Notes: generated by a model not told the origin, from the sequence alone. A DNA stretch of 64,000 nt from an uncultured Prevotella sp. (GCA_944320355.1 CALUHC010000038.1:1-64000), one strand, 5' to 3'; positions 45,680-56,571 are shown, counted from the stretch's first letter. Numbers and translations: made by a program.

Positions 45680-47251
45680 ATGAAACTGAACAATCTGGTA
45701 TTCGACAAAGGCAGCTTCGCAGCCGAAATGGCAAGGCTGAAGAACGAAAAGCACTTTGACTACCTTGTCACCATCGTCGGCGAAGACTTCGGCGAGGAGG
45801 GACTCGGATGCGTATATATACTTGAGAACACCGACACGCACGAGCGTGTGTCGGTGAAGGAACTGGCCGGACGCGTGGGCGACGACCATGTCATCCCCAC
45901 CGTGTGCGGCCTGTGGAAATCGGCCGACCTGCTGGAGCGCGAGGTGTTCGACTTCTACGGCATCAAGTTCCTCGGCCATCCCGATATGCGCCGGCTCTAC
46001 CTGAGGAGCGACTTCAAGGGCTATCCCATGCGCCGCGACTACGACATGAGCCGTGAGAACAACGGCTACACCCTGGAGCCTGACGAGGAGACAGACTTCA
46101 CCGTGGAGTACTCGCTCGACGAGGACGGCAACCTGAAGGCCACTCAGCGCAAGCTATTCACCGACGACGACTTCGTGGTGAACATCGGCCCGCAGCACCC
46201 GTCGACACACGGTGTGCTCCGCTTGCAGACAATCCTCAACGGAGAGGTCATCAAGAAGATTTATCCGCACTTCGGATACATACACCGCGGAATAGAGAAG
46301 ATGTGCGAGGCTTACACCTATCCGCAGACACTCGCGCTGACCGACCGCCTCGACTACCTCAGCGCAATGATGAACCGCCACGCCCTCTGCGGCGTGATAG
46401 AGGAGGCCATGGGCATTGAGCTGACCGACCGCATACAGTACATTCGCACCATCATGGACGAGCTGCAGCGCCTTGACAGCCACCTGCTCTACATAGGCTG
46501 CTGCGCCCAGGACCTCGGCGCGCTCACCGCGTTCCTCTATTCCATGCGCGACCGCGAGCACGTGCTCAACGCCATGGAGGAGACAACAGGCGGACGCCTC
46601 ATACAGAACTATTATCGCATAGGCGGACTGCAGGACGACATAGACCCCAACTTCGTGAAGAACGTGAAGGACCTCTGCACATACATCAAGCCTTACTTCC
46701 AGGAGTATATGGACGTGTTCGGCAACAACGTGATCATGCAGAACCGCTTCATCGGCGTTGGACCGCTGTCAAAGGCCGATGCCATAAGCTATGGTACCAG
46801 CGGCGGAACAGGCCGCGCCTCTGGCTGGCACAACGACGTGCGCAAGACACACCCCTACGCTATGTACGGGAAGGTGGACTTCGACGAGGTGACCAACGAT
46901 ATGCGCGACTCCTACGGGCGCTACCTCATACGTATAGAGGAGATGAAGCAGAGCGTGCGCATCATCGAGCAGCTGATAGACAACATCCCGGCGGGCGACT
47001 ACTACGTGAAGCAGAAGCCCATCATCAAGGTGCCCGAGGGGCAGTGGTACTTCTCGTGTGAGGGCAGCCGCGGCGAAATCGGCGTATACCTCGACTCGAA
47101 GGGCGACAAGTCGCCTTACCGCCTTAAGTTCAAGCCCATGGGTCTCAACCTTGTGGCAGCCATGGACGAGATGCTGCGCGGGCAGAAGGTGGCCGACCTC
47201 ATCACCACCGGCGCCGCCCTCGACTTCGTTATCCCCGACATCGACCGATAG
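45680..47251 (+). CDS. nuoCD: NADH-quinone oxidoreductase fused subunits C and D
   Basis: This 523-residue fusion joins NuoC (about 1-135; HFDYLVTIVGEDFGEEGLGC, VFDFYGIKFLGHPDMRRLYL) to NuoD (about 155-523; NIGPQHPSTHGVLRLQTILN, PHFGYIHRGIEKMCE, MNRHALCGVIEEAMGIEL). The NuoD half lines the quinone cavity with its conserved His and Tyr. It starts 24 bases after nuoB. The fusion is usual in Bacteroidetes. Confidence 0.95.
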   Translation: MKLNNLVFDKGSFAAEMARLKNEKHFDYLVTIVGEDFGEEGLGCVYILENTDTHERVSVKELAGRVGDDHVIPTVCGLWKSADLLEREVFDFYGIKFLGHPDMRRLYLRSDFKGYPMRRDYDMSRENNGYTLEPDEETDFTVEYSLDEDGNLKATQRKLFTDDDFVVNIGPQHPSTHGVLRLQTILNGEVIKKIYPHFGYIHRGIEKMCEAYTYPQTLALTDRLDYLSAMMNRHALCGVIEEAMGIELTDRIQYIRTIMDELQRLDSHLLYIGCCAQDLGALTAFLYSMRDREHVLNAMEETTGGRLIQNYYRIGGLQDDIDPNFVKNVKDLCTYIKPYFQEYMDVFGNNVIMQNRFIGVGPLSKADAISYGTSGGTGRASGWHNDVRKTHPYAMYGKVDFDEVTNDMRDSYGRYLIRIEEMKQSVRIIEQLIDNIPAGDYYVKQKPIIKVPEGQWYFSCEGSRGEIGVYLDSKGDKSPYRLKFKPMGLNLVAAMDEMLRGQKVADLITTGAALDFVIPDIDR

Positions 47252-47296
47252 CGGGCTTATTCCAAATTCGTATTTTAAACTTCATCAGTAAACGAG

Positions 47297-48382
47297 ATGT
47301 TTGATTTTAGTATAGTTACAACATGGTTCGACAGCCTTCTCCGCCAGACGCTCGGTCTGGGAGATTTCTGGTCGATACTTATCGAGTGCATACTGGTTGG
47401 CGTGCTCATACTTGCGGCCTACGCCATGCTGGCTATCGTCTTGATATTCATGGAGCGCAAGGTCTGCGCTTACTTCCAGTGCCGTCTCGGCCCGATGCGT
47501 GTCGGCCCCTGGGGTGTGTTCCAGGTGTTTGCCGACGTGCTGAAGATGCTCATCAAGGAAATCTTCGCTGTAGACAAGGCCGACAAGCTGCTGTATTGCG
47601 TGGCTCCGTTCCTTGTCATCATAGCTTCTGTGGGCACTTTCTCTTTCCTGCCTTGGAACAAGGGAGCCGAGATTCTTGACTTCAATGTCGGCGTGTTCCT
47701 GCTCACGGCAGTGTCGAGCATCGGTGTCATCGGAATATTCCTTGCCGGATGGGGAAGTAACAACAAGTATGGCGTGATTTCGGCCATGCGCGGAGCCGTG
47801 CAGCTCATATCATACGAGATGTCGCTCGGCCTCTGTCTCATCACGGCAGTGATACTGACGGGCACCATGCAGGTGTCGGGCATCGTGGAGGCACAGACCG
47901 GTCCGTGGAACTGGCTCATCTTCCAAGGCCACATCCCGGCCATCATAGCTTTCCTCGTGTTCCTCGTTGCAGGCAACGCCGAGGCAAACCGCGGCCCGTT
48001 CGACCTGGCCGAGGCCGAGAGCGAGCTTACCGCCGGATATCACACAGAGTATAGCGGCATGGGCTTCGGCTTCTATTACCTTGCTGAGTATCTCAACCTG
48101 TTCGTGATAGCAGGCATCGCCACCACTGTGTTCCTTGGCGGCTGGGCTCCTGTCAACATCGGCGTAGAGGCATTCGATGCAGTAATGGATTACATCCCGG
48201 GCATCGTTTGGTTCCTCGGCAAGACTTTCGCAATCGTGTGGCTGCTCATGTGGATTCGCTGGACATATCCCCGCCTGCGCATCGACCAGATACTGAAGCT
48301 TGAGTGGAAGTATCTCATGCCGCTCTGCTTGCTCAATTTGGTTCTTATGACTATTGTGGTTGCCTTTGGGTGGCACTTCTAA
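47297..48382 (+). CDS. nuoH: NADH-quinone oxidoreductase subunit H
   Basis: This 361-residue membrane subunit forms the quinone entry and links the peripheral and membrane arms. Conserved strings are [20 protein letters not shown] (ERK and RxGP motif), [20 protein letters not shown] and the loop [20 protein letters not shown] with its conserved acidic residues. About eight membrane helices are visible. Confidence 0.95.
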   Translation: MFDFSIVTTWFDSLLRQTLGLGDFWSILIECILVGVLILAAYAMLAIVLIFMERKVCAYFQCRLGPMRVGPWGVFQVFADVLKMLIKEIFAVDKADKLLYCVAPFLVIIASVGTFSFLPWNKGAEILDFNVGVFLLTAVSSIGVIGIFLAGWGSNNKYGVISAMRGAVQLISYEMSLGLCLITAVILTGTMQVSGIVEAQTGPWNWLIFQGHIPAIIAFLVFLVAGNAEANRGPFDLAEAESELTAGYHTEYSGMGFGFYYLAEYLNLFVIAGIATTVFLGGWAPVNIGVEAFDAVMDYIPGIVWFLGKTFAIVWLLMWIRWTYPRLRIDQILKLEWKYLMPLCLLNLVLMTIVVAFGWHF

Positions 48383-48398
48383 AAACAAGTAAGATAAA

Positions 48399-48929
48399 AT
48401 GGAAGATAATAACAAATCATATTTCGGTGAGATTGGCTGTGCGATGAAATCGCTCGCCACCGGATTGAAGGTTACTCTCAAAGAGTATTTCACCAAGAAG
48501 AGCACCGAGCAATATCCCGAGAACCGCAAGACCACGCTCCATGTGGCCAAGCGTCATCGCGGCCGCCTCGTGATGAAGCGCGACGAGAACGGCGCTCCAA
48601 AGTGTGTGGCCTGCACGCTGTGCGAGAAGGCTTGCCCCAACGGCACCATCAAGATTCTTTCTGAGATGGTTACCACCGAAGACGGCAAGAAGAAACGCCA
48701 TTTGGTTGACTACCAGTATGACCTCGGCGATTGTATGTTTTGCCAGTTGTGCGTCAATGCCTGCAATTTCGACGCGATAGAGTTCACCAACGACTTTGAG
48801 AACAGCGTTTTCGACCGTGACAGTCTTGTGTTGCACCTTGACAAGGAGCACTACGAAAGTTCGCTGCCAAACATCCTCGATGGTGGCGCTCCGCTGACCA
48901 TTGGTAAGTTTAACACTGCAACAAAATAA
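48399..48929 (+). CDS. nuoI: NADH-quinone oxidoreductase subunit I
   Basis: This 176-residue peripheral subunit carries two 4Fe-4S clusters. The first motif is CVACTLCEKACPNGTIK (Cys69, 72, 75, 79). The second is CMFCQLCVNACNFDAIEF (Cys112, 115, 118, 122), where Asn replaces the usual Pro after the fourth cysteine. It would relay electrons toward NuoB from whatever donor replaces NuoEFG. Confidence 0.94.
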   Translation: MEDNNKSYFGEIGCAMKSLATGLKVTLKEYFTKKSTEQYPENRKTTLHVAKRHRGRLVMKRDENGAPKCVACTLCEKACPNGTIKILSEMVTTEDGKKKRHLVDYQYDLGDCMFCQLCVNACNFDAIEFTNDFENSVFDRDSLVLHLDKEHYESSLPNILDGGAPLTIGKFNTATK

Positions 48930-48947
48930 AGGAGGACGTAAAAGAAA

Positions 48948-49472
48948 ATGGCTAATTTAGTTATGTTTTGCATATTGGCTGCCGTAATCCTCGGCTCGGC
49001 CATATTGTGCGTGGCCACGAAGAGAATCATGCGTGCGGCCACATTCCTGCTGTTCGTCCTCTTGGGCGTGGCCGGGCTTTATTTCCTGCTCGACTATACG
49101 TTCCTCGGTGCGGCTCAGATAAGCATCTATGCCGGCGGCATCACAATGATGTATATCTTCGCCATACAGCTTGTCGGCAAGCGTACATTGCAGGGACTCG
49201 TAGAGCGTATTAAGGGCAGCCGCGTGGCATTTGGCGGCATTGTCGCGCTCGTTGGCCTTGCCACGGTGTCGCTCGTGCTGCTTAAGAACCAGTTCATCTA
49301 CAAGGCTTGCGGCGTTCCAGATGTAGAGGTGCCGATGGACAAGATCGGTATGGCCCTGCTCGGCAGCGAGAAATATCAGTATGTTCTCCCGTTCGAGTTC
49401 ATATCGGTGTTCCTGCTGGCTTGTATCATAGGTGGCATTGTTGTAGCAAGAAAAGAAAAGGAGAATAAATGA
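48948..49472 (+). CDS. nuoJ: NADH-quinone oxidoreductase subunit J
   Basis: This 174-residue membrane protein has five hydrophobic helices. The conserved third helix reads GAAQISIYAGGITMMYIFAI, the TMH3 region that switches form in complex I. Its stop overlaps the nuoK start in ATGA. Confidence 0.93.
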   Translation: MANLVMFCILAAVILGSAILCVATKRIMRAATFLLFVLLGVAGLYFLLDYTFLGAAQISIYAGGITMMYIFAIQLVGKRTLQGLVERIKGSRVAFGGIVALVGLATVSLVLLKNQFIYKACGVPDVEVPMDKIGMALLGSEKYQYVLPFEFISVFLLACIIGGIVVARKEKENK

Positions 49473-49780
49473 TGGTACCAGTAGAAGCTTATTTCGTGCT
49501 TAGCGCACTGTTGTTCTTTATCGGTGTGTTTGGTTTTGTCACACGCCGTAACCTGATAGCCATGCTCATCTCCGTTGAGCTTGTGCTCAATGCTGTCGAT
49601 ATCAACTTCGCGGCTTTCAATCGCTTGCTCTTTCCGGGCGAGATGGAGGGCTTCTTTATGACGCTCTTCTCCATCGGCGTTAGCGCAGCCGAAAGTGCGG
49701 TGGCTATCGCGATAATAATCAATGTTTTCCGCAATTTCCACAGCGATCAGGTGAACAGTATTGAAAACATGAAATTTTAA
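49469..49780 (+). CDS. nuoK: NADH-quinone oxidoreductase subunit K
   Basis: This 103-residue, three-helix subunit has GFVTRRNLIAMLISVELVLN with the conserved glutamate and AAESAVAIAIIINVFRNF with the second. Together they form part of the proton path next to NuoN. It starts in an ATGA overlap with nuoJ; a second ATG directly follows. Confidence 0.94.
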   Translation: MMVPVEAYFVLSALLFFIGVFGFVTRRNLIAMLISVELVLNAVDINFAAFNRLLFPGEMEGFFMTLFSIGVSAAESAVAIAIIINVFRNFHSDQVNSIENMKF

Positions 49781-49795
49781 TGTTTAGAGTGAGTT

Positions 49796-51769
49796 ATGGA
49801 TTATAGTTATGTATTTCTGATACTTCTTCTCCCGGCGTTGTCTTTCGTACTGTTGGGCTTGGCTGGCATGAAGATGTCACATAAGGTGGCCGGGTTGGTC
49901 GGCACTTGTTCGCTTGCTGTGGTGACAGTGCTGTGCTACTATACCGCCATAAATTATTTCCTCATTGGCGGACGCGACGCGGCTACGGGCTTGTTCCCGA
50001 CCATCACCGTGTTCGATTTTGCGTGGATTAAGTTCTCCGAACTGCTTACGTTCACCATCGGTTTCCGTCTGACTCCCATATCCGTTATGATGTTGATAGT
50101 CATTTCGACAGTCAGCTTCATGGTGCATATCTATTCGTTCGGCTATATGCACGGCGAGAAGGGATTCCAGCGTTACTATGCGTTCCTGTCGCTTTTCACC
50201 ATGTCCATGCTCGGACTGGTCGTTGCGACGAACATTTTCCAGATGTATTTGTTCTGGGAGTTGGTGGGTGTCAGCTCTTACCTGCTCATCGGTTTCTACT
50301 ATCCGTTGCACGCAGCTGTGGCCGCTTCTAAGAAGGCGTTTATCGTAACGCGTTTCGCCGACCTGTTCTTCCTCATCGGAATCCTGTTCTACAGCTTCTA
50401 TGTAGGGACGTTCAGCTACGACCTTACGGCTATGCCTGAGTTGCACCAGAACGTTGCCGGTGCTGCGTGGGTTATGCCGATGGCCTTGTTCCTCATGTTC
50501 ATCGGAGGTGCCGGTAAGTCAGCCATGTTCCCGTTGCACATCTGGTTGCCAGATGCCATGGAGGGTCCTACGCCTGTTTCGGCTCTTATCCACGCCGCAA
50601 CCATGGTTGTTGCCGGTGTCTATCTCGTGGCAAGCCTCTTCCCGCTGTTCGTGGAGTTTGCGCCGCAGGCACTCCATTGGGTTGCTTATATAGCAGCTTT
50701 CACTGCATTCTATGCTGCGGCCGTGGCTTGCTGCCAGAGCGACATCAAGCGTGTGCTGGCCTTCTCTACCATCTCGCAGATAGGCTTCATGCTCGTTGCC
50801 CTCGGCGTTTGTATGCCCGGTGAGGCCGGTGGCGTTGACATGACTGAGGAATATGCCGATGCAAACGGCCTCGGCTATATGGCCGGAATGTACCATCTGT
50901 TCACCCATGCCATGTTCAAGGCCTGCCTCTTCCTTGGTGCCGGATGCATTATCCATGCCGTTCACTCCAACGAAAAGATGTACATGGGCGGTCTGCGCAA
51001 GTATATGCCTGTCACTCATGTAACGTTCCTCATTTCGTGCCTTGCCATTGCCGGCATTCCATTCTTCTCCGGTTTCTGTTCCAAGGACGAGATTCTCGTG
51101 GCTTGCTATAACTTCAGCCCGGTGATGGGAGTGATTATGAGTGCCATCGCAACGATGACGGCGTTCTATATGTTCCGCCTCTATTACGTGATATTCTGGG
51201 GCAAGAGCTATTACGAAAGCCATAAGGAAGAGGGAGCGCACAAGCCTCACGAGGCTCCGCTCACCATGACAGTGCCTCTCATTGTGCTTTCTGCCATCAC
51301 CATGCTGGTGGGTATCTTCGGTACGCTTCATGTCTTTGAGTTCGGTGAGTTCGTGTCTGCCAACGGCATAGGCTTCGGCACACACATCAACTGGGCCATC
51401 GCCGGCACGAGCACTGTGCTGGCAATCCTCGGCATCTGCCTTGCTACCTATATGTATAAAGGTGAGGAAACGCCCGTTGCCGATATGTTGGCACGCCGTT
51501 TCCCGAAGTTGCACGAGGCTGCTTATAGGCGTTTCTACTTGGACGAAGTGTGGATGTTCGTCACCCACAAGATCATCTTCCGCTGCATATCCACACCGAT
51601 AGCGTGGTTCGACCGCCATGTCATCGACGGCACGTTCAACTTCATTGCGTGGGGATCAAATGCGGCCGGCGAGACCATCCGCCCGTGGCAGAGCGGCGAT
51701 GTGCGCCAGTATGCAGTATGGTTCATTACCGGCACAGTTGCATTAACATTAGTCTTACTTTGCATATAA
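49796..51769 (+). CDS. nuoL: NADH-quinone oxidoreductase subunit L
   Basis: This 657-residue antiporter-like proton-pumping subunit has FWELVGVSSYLLIGFYYPLH, HIWLPDAMEGPTPVSALIHA and DIKRVLAFSTISQIGFML, which carry the conserved Glu and Lys residues. A long C-terminal part fits the lateral helix. It is 15 bases after nuoK and 7 bases before nuoM. Confidence 0.95.
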   Translation: MDYSYVFLILLLPALSFVLLGLAGMKMSHKVAGLVGTCSLAVVTVLCYYTAINYFLIGGRDAATGLFPTITVFDFAWIKFSELLTFTIGFRLTPISVMMLIVISTVSFMVHIYSFGYMHGEKGFQRYYAFLSLFTMSMLGLVVATNIFQMYLFWELVGVSSYLLIGFYYPLHAAVAASKKAFIVTRFADLFFLIGILFYSFYVGTFSYDLTAMPELHQNVAGAAWVMPMALFLMFIGGAGKSAMFPLHIWLPDAMEGPTPVSALIHAATMVVAGVYLVASLFPLFVEFAPQALHWVAYIAAFTAFYAAAVACCQSDIKRVLAFSTISQIGFMLVALGVCMPGEAGGVDMTEEYADANGLGYMAGMYHLFTHAMFKACLFLGAGCIIHAVHSNEKMYMGGLRKYMPVTHVTFLISCLAIAGIPFFSGFCSKDEILVACYNFSPVMGVIMSAIATMTAFYMFRLYYVIFWGKSYYESHKEEGAHKPHEAPLTMTVPLIVLSAITMLVGIFGTLHVFEFGEFVSANGIGFGTHINWAIAGTSTVLAILGICLATYMYKGEETPVADMLARRFPKLHEAAYRRFYLDEVWMFVTHKIIFRCISTPIAWFDRHVIDGTFNFIAWGSNAAGETIRPWQSGDVRQYAVWFITGTVALTLVLLCI

Positions 51770-51776
51770 TAATAAA

Positions 51777-53261
51777 ATGAGTATATTAAGTCTATTCGTT
51801 GTAATCCCCGCGCTGATGTTGCTGGGCTTGTGGATAGCCCGCAACCTCAATCAAGTGCGTGGTGTGATGGTGGCCGGTTCGTCATGTCTACTGGCACTTT
51901 CCGTTTGGCTTACCGTTGCTTTCATCCAGGCTCGCCAGTCGGGCAACACCGACCCTATGCTGTTCACGTACAGTGTTACGTGGTTTGAGCCGCTCAACAT
52001 CGCATACGCCGTGGGTGTCGATGGCATCTCGGTTGTGATGTTGCTACTTTCGAGCATCATAGTTTTCACAGGAACGTTTGCCTCGTGGCAGCTGAAGCCT
52101 CTCACCAAGGAGTACTTCCTTTGGTTCACGCTCCTTTCCACCGGTGTGTTCGGTTTCTTTATCTGCGTGGATATGTTCACCATGTTCATGTTCTACGAGG
52201 TTGCACTTATCCCCATGTACCTGCTCATCGGTGTTTGGGGAAGCGGCAACAAGGAGTATGCTGCCATGAAGCTCACGCTGATGCTCATGGGTGGCTCGGC
52301 TCTGCTTATCCTCGGCATCCTCGGCATCTACTTCTTCAACGGTGCCACCACTATGAATGTCATGGAGATAGCGGCCAACAACCACATACCCCGTAATATC
52401 CAGAACATCTTCTTCCCGTTCATATTCATCGGTTTCGGAGTGCTTGGCGCACTGTTCCCGTTCCACACATGGAGCCCCGACGGTCACGCCTCTGCGCCTA
52501 CCGCCGTGTCCATGCTCCATGCCGGCGTGCTGATGAAGTTGGGAGGCTATGGTTGCTTCCGCGTGGCGATGTTCCTTCTGCCGAGCGCAGCCCAGGAGCT
52601 GTCATGGATATTCCTCATCCTCACCACTATCTCTGTGGTTTACGGTGCTTTCTCCGCCTGTGTGCAGACCGACCTTAAGTACATCAACGCTTACTCTTCG
52701 GTGTCTCACTGCGGTCTCGTGCTCTTCGCCTTGCTCATGATGACCAAGACTGCTTGCACGGGCGCAATCATCCAGATGCTCTCCCATGGTCTTATGACGG
52801 CCTTGTTCTTTGCGCTCATCGGCATGATTTACGGCCGCACCCATACGCGTGACATCCGCAAGCTGGGCGGTCTGATGAAGATTATGCCTTTCCTCAGTGT
52901 GGGCTATGTCATTGCCGGTTTGGCCAATCTCGGTCTGCCTGGTTTCTCTGGCTTCGCTGCCGAGATGACCATCTTCGTTGGCTCGTTTGAGAATGCTGAC
53001 ACCTTCCACCGTGCGGCAACCATCATTGCCTGCACCTCGATTGTGGTGACGGCAGTCTACATCCTGCGCGTTGTCGGCAAGATTCTTTATGGCAAGGTGG
53101 CCGATCCCCACTACCTCGAACTCACCGACGCAACGTGGGATGAGCGTGTGGCCGTGTGCTGCCTCATCTTCTGTGTGGCTGGTCTGGGTATTGCTCCCCT
53201 TTGGGTAAGCAATGTCATCGGCGATGCCGTAGGCCCCATCCTCAATGTAATTAACTTCTAA
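51777..53261 (+). CDS. nuoM: NADH-quinone oxidoreductase subunit M
   Basis: This 494-residue proton-pumping subunit has [20 protein letters not shown] with the conserved glutamate, [20 protein letters not shown] and [20 protein letters not shown]. About 14 membrane helices are visible. It is followed 17 bases later by nuoN. Confidence 0.95.
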   Translation: MSILSLFVVIPALMLLGLWIARNLNQVRGVMVAGSSCLLALSVWLTVAFIQARQSGNTDPMLFTYSVTWFEPLNIAYAVGVDGISVVMLLLSSIIVFTGTFASWQLKPLTKEYFLWFTLLSTGVFGFFICVDMFTMFMFYEVALIPMYLLIGVWGSGNKEYAAMKLTLMLMGGSALLILGILGIYFFNGATTMNVMEIAANNHIPRNIQNIFFPFIFIGFGVLGALFPFHTWSPDGHASAPTAVSMLHAGVLMKLGGYGCFRVAMFLLPSAAQELSWIFLILTTISVVYGAFSACVQTDLKYINAYSSVSHCGLVLFALLMMTKTACTGAIIQMLSHGLMTALFFALIGMIYGRTHTRDIRKLGGLMKIMPFLSVGYVIAGLANLGLPGFSGFAAEMTIFVGSFENADTFHRAATIIACTSIVVTAVYILRVVGKILYGKVADPHYLELTDATWDERVAVCCLIFCVAGLGIAPLWVSNVIGDAVGPILNVINF

Positions 53262-53278
53262 AAAAATCAGTGGGTAAA

Positions 53279-54706
53279 ATGAATTACAGTCAGTTTTTTA
53301 ACATGATTCCGGAGGCCTCGTTGGTGGCTATCCTGATAATAGTCTTTCTTGCCGACCTTATCATGCGCGGCGAGAAGAAGCAGTCTGCATTGAGCCTGCT
53401 GATGTGTGTGCTCCTCGTGGCGCAGACCGGCATCTGCCTCGTGGCTTCCCCGGCTTCGGCTTTTGGCGGAATATATGTCACTACGGCGGCTGTCAACGTG
53501 ATGAAAGTAATTCTCACCGCCGGAACTCTCATCGTTTGCATCATGGCCAGTCCGTGGCTTGAGCGTAGCGATGTCAGCAACAAGGTCGGCGAGTTCTATG
53601 CCCTTGTGGCCTCTACGCTGCTCGGCATGTACATGATGATGTCATCGGGCCATTTCCTCATGTTCTTCCTCGGGCTAGAGATGGCTTCCGTGCCAATGGC
53701 CTGCCTCGTGGCTTTCGACAAGTTCAAGCAGAACTCTGCCGAGGGTGCCGCCAAGTTCATACTTACGGCCACCTTTTCCAGCGGCATCATGCTCTATGGT
53801 ATATCTTTCATTTACGCTGCCGCAGGCACACTCTATTTCGATGATGTGGCCGCAGTGATAGCCAACACGCCGCTGGCCATCATGGGTCTGGTGTTCTTCT
53901 TCAGCGGACTCGGATTCAAGATTTCGCTTGTTCCGTTCCACTTCTGGACGGCCGATTCCTATCAGGGTGCGCCCACTCCCGTCACCGGCTACCTCAGCGT
54001 AGTGTCCAAGGGAGCTGCTGCCTTTGCCCTTATGGCCATTCTCACCAAGGTGTTCGCGCCCATGATAGAGTATTGGGAGTACCTGCTCTACATCGTCATC
54101 GTGCTCAGCATCACCATAGCCAACCTCTTTGCCCTGCGCCAGACGGAGCTTAAGCGCTTCATGGCTTTCAGTTCCATTTCGCAGGCCGGCTACATCATGC
54201 TGGCCGTCATAGGCGGCAGCGCACTCGGTGCGGCAGCCCTTATGTATTATGTCCTGGTGTATGTGGTGGCCAACATGGCAGTCTTCACCGTCATCAATGT
54301 TGTGGAGACGCGTGGCAACGGCACCACCAAGATAAGCTGCTACGATGGATTCTATACCACCAATCCCAAGCTGTCTCTGCTCATGACGCTTGCGCTGTTC
54401 TCGCTTGCCGGCATTCCGCCGTTCGCAGGTATGTTCAGCAAGTTCTTTGTGTTCATGGCAGCTGCCGAGCAAGGCTCGTTCTGGGCTTACTTTGTGGTGT
54501 TCATAGCTTTGATAAACACGGTGGCCAGCCTTTACTACTACCTGCTTATAGTCAAGGCCATGTACATAAAGCACAGCGACACCCCCCTGCCTGCATTCAA
54601 GAGTGACGGCGGCACCAAGCTCGCCCTCACACTCTGCACGGCCGGCATTCTTGCATTCGGCGTGTTCAGCTGTGTTTACCACTGGATTGCGGGTGCCGCT
54701 CTGTAA
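53279..54706 (+). CDS. nuoN: NADH-quinone oxidoreductase subunit N
   Basis: This 475-residue proton-pumping subunit has [40 protein letters not shown] and [20 protein letters not shown]. An in-frame GTG at 53270 is possible, but the ATG at 53279 (MNYSQFFN) is preferred. It is the last gene of the operon. A short CCTTC-T-GAAGG palindrome at 54715-54725 follows without a T-run. Confidence 0.94.
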   Translation: MNYSQFFNMIPEASLVAILIIVFLADLIMRGEKKQSALSLLMCVLLVAQTGICLVASPASAFGGIYVTTAAVNVMKVILTAGTLIVCIMASPWLERSDVSNKVGEFYALVASTLLGMYMMMSSGHFLMFFLGLEMASVPMACLVAFDKFKQNSAEGAAKFILTATFSSGIMLYGISFIYAAAGTLYFDDVAAVIANTPLAIMGLVFFFSGLGFKISLVPFHFWTADSYQGAPTPVTGYLSVVSKGAAAFALMAILTKVFAPMIEYWEYLLYIVIVLSITIANLFALRQTELKRFMAFSSISQAGYIMLAVIGGSALGAAALMYYVLVYVVANMAVFTVINVVETRGNGTTKISCYDGFYTTNPKLSLLMTLALFSLAGIPPFAGMFSKFFVFMAAAEQGSFWAYFVVFIALINTVASLYYYLLIVKAMYIKHSDTPLPAFKSDGGTKLALTLCTAGILAFGVFSCVYHWIAGAAL

Positions 54707-54730
54707 TCACTCAACCTTCTGAAGGGGGAT

Positions 54731-54890
54731 AGAAAAAACAGGAGTCGGCGGAAGTTTATGAGAGTTGAGCGGCCTTGCGGTCGCCGGGAGTCAACGGCCA
54801 ACAATATGGCTCGTGCCAATGTCTGGTTGGCAGTCTGCTCCCGATAACTCAGGCACAGAGTGCCATACTCCCGCCGACTTCTGTTTTTCT
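54731..54890. repeat. MITE-like palindromic element, family 2
   Basis: Terminal inverted repeats lie at 54731-54751 (AGAAAAAACAGGAGTCGGCG and one more G) and 54871-54890 (CCGCCGACTTCTGTTTTTCT), with one mismatch and one gap. The middle has GTCGCCGGGAGTCAACGGCC and CCGATAACTC strings like those of the other family-2 elements. It fills the space between nuoN and comEC. Confidence 0.6.
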
Positions 54891-54932
54891 TTTCCTCCTT
54901 TTCTTTTTTCGTTACGTCGTTATCCTTGCGTC

Positions 54933-56474
54933 ATGCGCCCCAACCGTGGCATCTTTCGCCTCTATCCGCTTGTGCCGTTGTGTGTCAGTCTTGTACTTGG
55001 CATACATTTGGGCTTTGCCTTTTGCGCGTCGGTGGATTGGTTGTGGCTGTTCGGGGCTTTTGCCGCAGTGCTCATCGTGGCCTTTTTCGTTTCCCGCCGC
55101 CCTGTCTTGCAGTCGTTCCTGCTGCTTTTTTCTTGTGCTTTGTTTGGGTTGTGGCTTGCCGTCTTGGCCGAGAGAAATGTGAAAATGGAGTTGCCACGTG
55201 GTGAAACTTCATACGAAGCCGTCATTGTCAGCGAACCCGTAGAGCGCGGACGCACCCTGCGTTTCGACATGATAGTGGCCTCCGGCCCGCTTGCCGGACG
55301 CACGGTCAGGGCCTCGTTGCTCCGTGATACAGTCACCTGTCGTTATCGCAGTTTGCAGGTTGGCGATGGCATCAAGGCTACATCGCGCTTTGAGTCGCCG
55401 CGCAATTTCTACCGTTCCAACTTCGATTACGTCACATATCTGAAGGGGCGCGGCATCGTTGCCACTACTTTCATTTATTACAGAAACTGGCGCGAGTCTG
55501 TCGTTAGTCTCAGTCGGCTTTCCGTTGCACAGCGTGCGCACATATCCGCCGTGTGTTGCCGCCATTCGCTCTTGCAGCGTTTTCGCGCCCTTGGGCTTGC
55601 AGGGCAAGACTTTGCTGTTGTTGCCGCCATGTCGCTCGGCGACAAGTCAGGCTTGTCTGATGATGTTGTCGATGCCTATTCCGCCACCGGCACCTCTCAT
55701 GTGCTTGCCCTTTCTGGTATGCACCTCAGCATCATTTACGCCCTTCTGTCGCTGCTTGCACTTGGTCGGCGTGGCGGTATGGTTCGCGAGTGCCTCCTGC
55801 TGTTTGCCATTTGGGCATACGTTTTCCTTGTAGGCATGGCTCCTTCCGTCTTGCGTTCTGCCATAATGATCACCGTCTATTCCGTCATGGGACTCACCGG
55901 GCGAAGCCGTATGTCGGTCAACGCCCTTGCCTTTGCCGCCATAGTGCTGCTTGTGGCCAATCCGTTCGTGCTCTATGACATCGGTTTCCAGCTGTCGTTC
56001 ATGGCCGTGGCTTTCATCATTGTGTTCAGTTTCGTGTTTGGTCTTGTGCCATATAAGTACCAGCAGGAGCATCCTGTGGCTCGTTGTGTGTGGCAGGTGT
56101 TCGCCATGTCGCTGCTTGCCCAGCTCGGCACGGCTCCCCTTGTGGCCTATTACTTCGGTCGGTTGCCCGTCTATTCCCTGCTCACCAACTTCGTTGCCGT
56201 TCCCGCAGCCACCGTCATACTCTACGCTTCTGCCGCCGCTCTAGTGCTGTTTGCCGTGCCGGTGGTGCGCACCCTGGTTGCCTTGCTGCTGTCATTCGTT
56301 GCCAACGGGTTGAACGCTGTGCTCCTTTTCGTTGCGTCGTTGCCTTGCGCCTCCATAGGCGGCATCCGCATCAACCTGCTGCAGGTGGTTCTCGCCTATA
56401 TCGTCATCGTCTGCCTGTTGCTTCTGTTGCGCATCTTCATCCGTCGCCGCGAAGCCGATGTGCTCAGGCTCTGA
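54933..56474 (+). CDS. ComEC/Rec2-family DNA-uptake channel protein (short form)
   Basis: This 513-residue inner-membrane protein has an N-terminal soluble region (about 65-190, DUF4131-like) and a competence domain with GTSHVLALSGMHLSIIYALL and VGMAPSVLRSAIMITVYSVM. It ends shortly after a final membrane helix (LLQVVLAYIVIVCLLLLLR). The C-terminal metallo-beta-lactamase nuclease domain of full ComEC (about 750 residues) is missing. The frame is open from 54765, but 54933 (MRPNRGIFRLYPLVPL) matches the usual start and avoids the repeat. Whether it imports DNA is unknown. Confidence 0.82.
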   Translation: MRPNRGIFRLYPLVPLCVSLVLGIHLGFAFCASVDWLWLFGAFAAVLIVAFFVSRRPVLQSFLLLFSCALFGLWLAVLAERNVKMELPRGETSYEAVIVSEPVERGRTLRFDMIVASGPLAGRTVRASLLRDTVTCRYRSLQVGDGIKATSRFESPRNFYRSNFDYVTYLKGRGIVATTFIYYRNWRESVVSLSRLSVAQRAHISAVCCRHSLLQRFRALGLAGQDFAVVAAMSLGDKSGLSDDVVDAYSATGTSHVLALSGMHLSIIYALLSLLALGRRGGMVRECLLLFAIWAYVFLVGMAPSVLRSAIMITVYSVMGLTGRSRMSVNALAFAAIVLLVANPFVLYDIGFQLSFMAVAFIIVFSFVFGLVPYKYQQEHPVARCVWQVFAMSLLAQLGTAPLVAYYFGRLPVYSLLTNFVAVPAATVILYASAAALVLFAVPVVRTLVALLLSFVANGLNAVLLFVASLPCASIGGIRINLLQVVLAYIVIVCLLLLLRIFIRRREADVLRL

Positions 56475-56563
56475 CCTTTGCCATAAGTGTTAGTGGGGGG
56501 CCTCTGCACTTGTTGTTTTGCTATATTTTTAGGGTAGGAGGCCGTGAAACGGAAAATATTTCG

Positions 56564-56571
56564 TACCTTTG
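56564..56571 (+). promoter_or_regulatory. -7 box upstream of the methyltransferase
   Basis: TACCTTTG lies 418 bases before the methyltransferase ATG. No good -33 element is obvious at the expected place. Confidence 0.45.
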
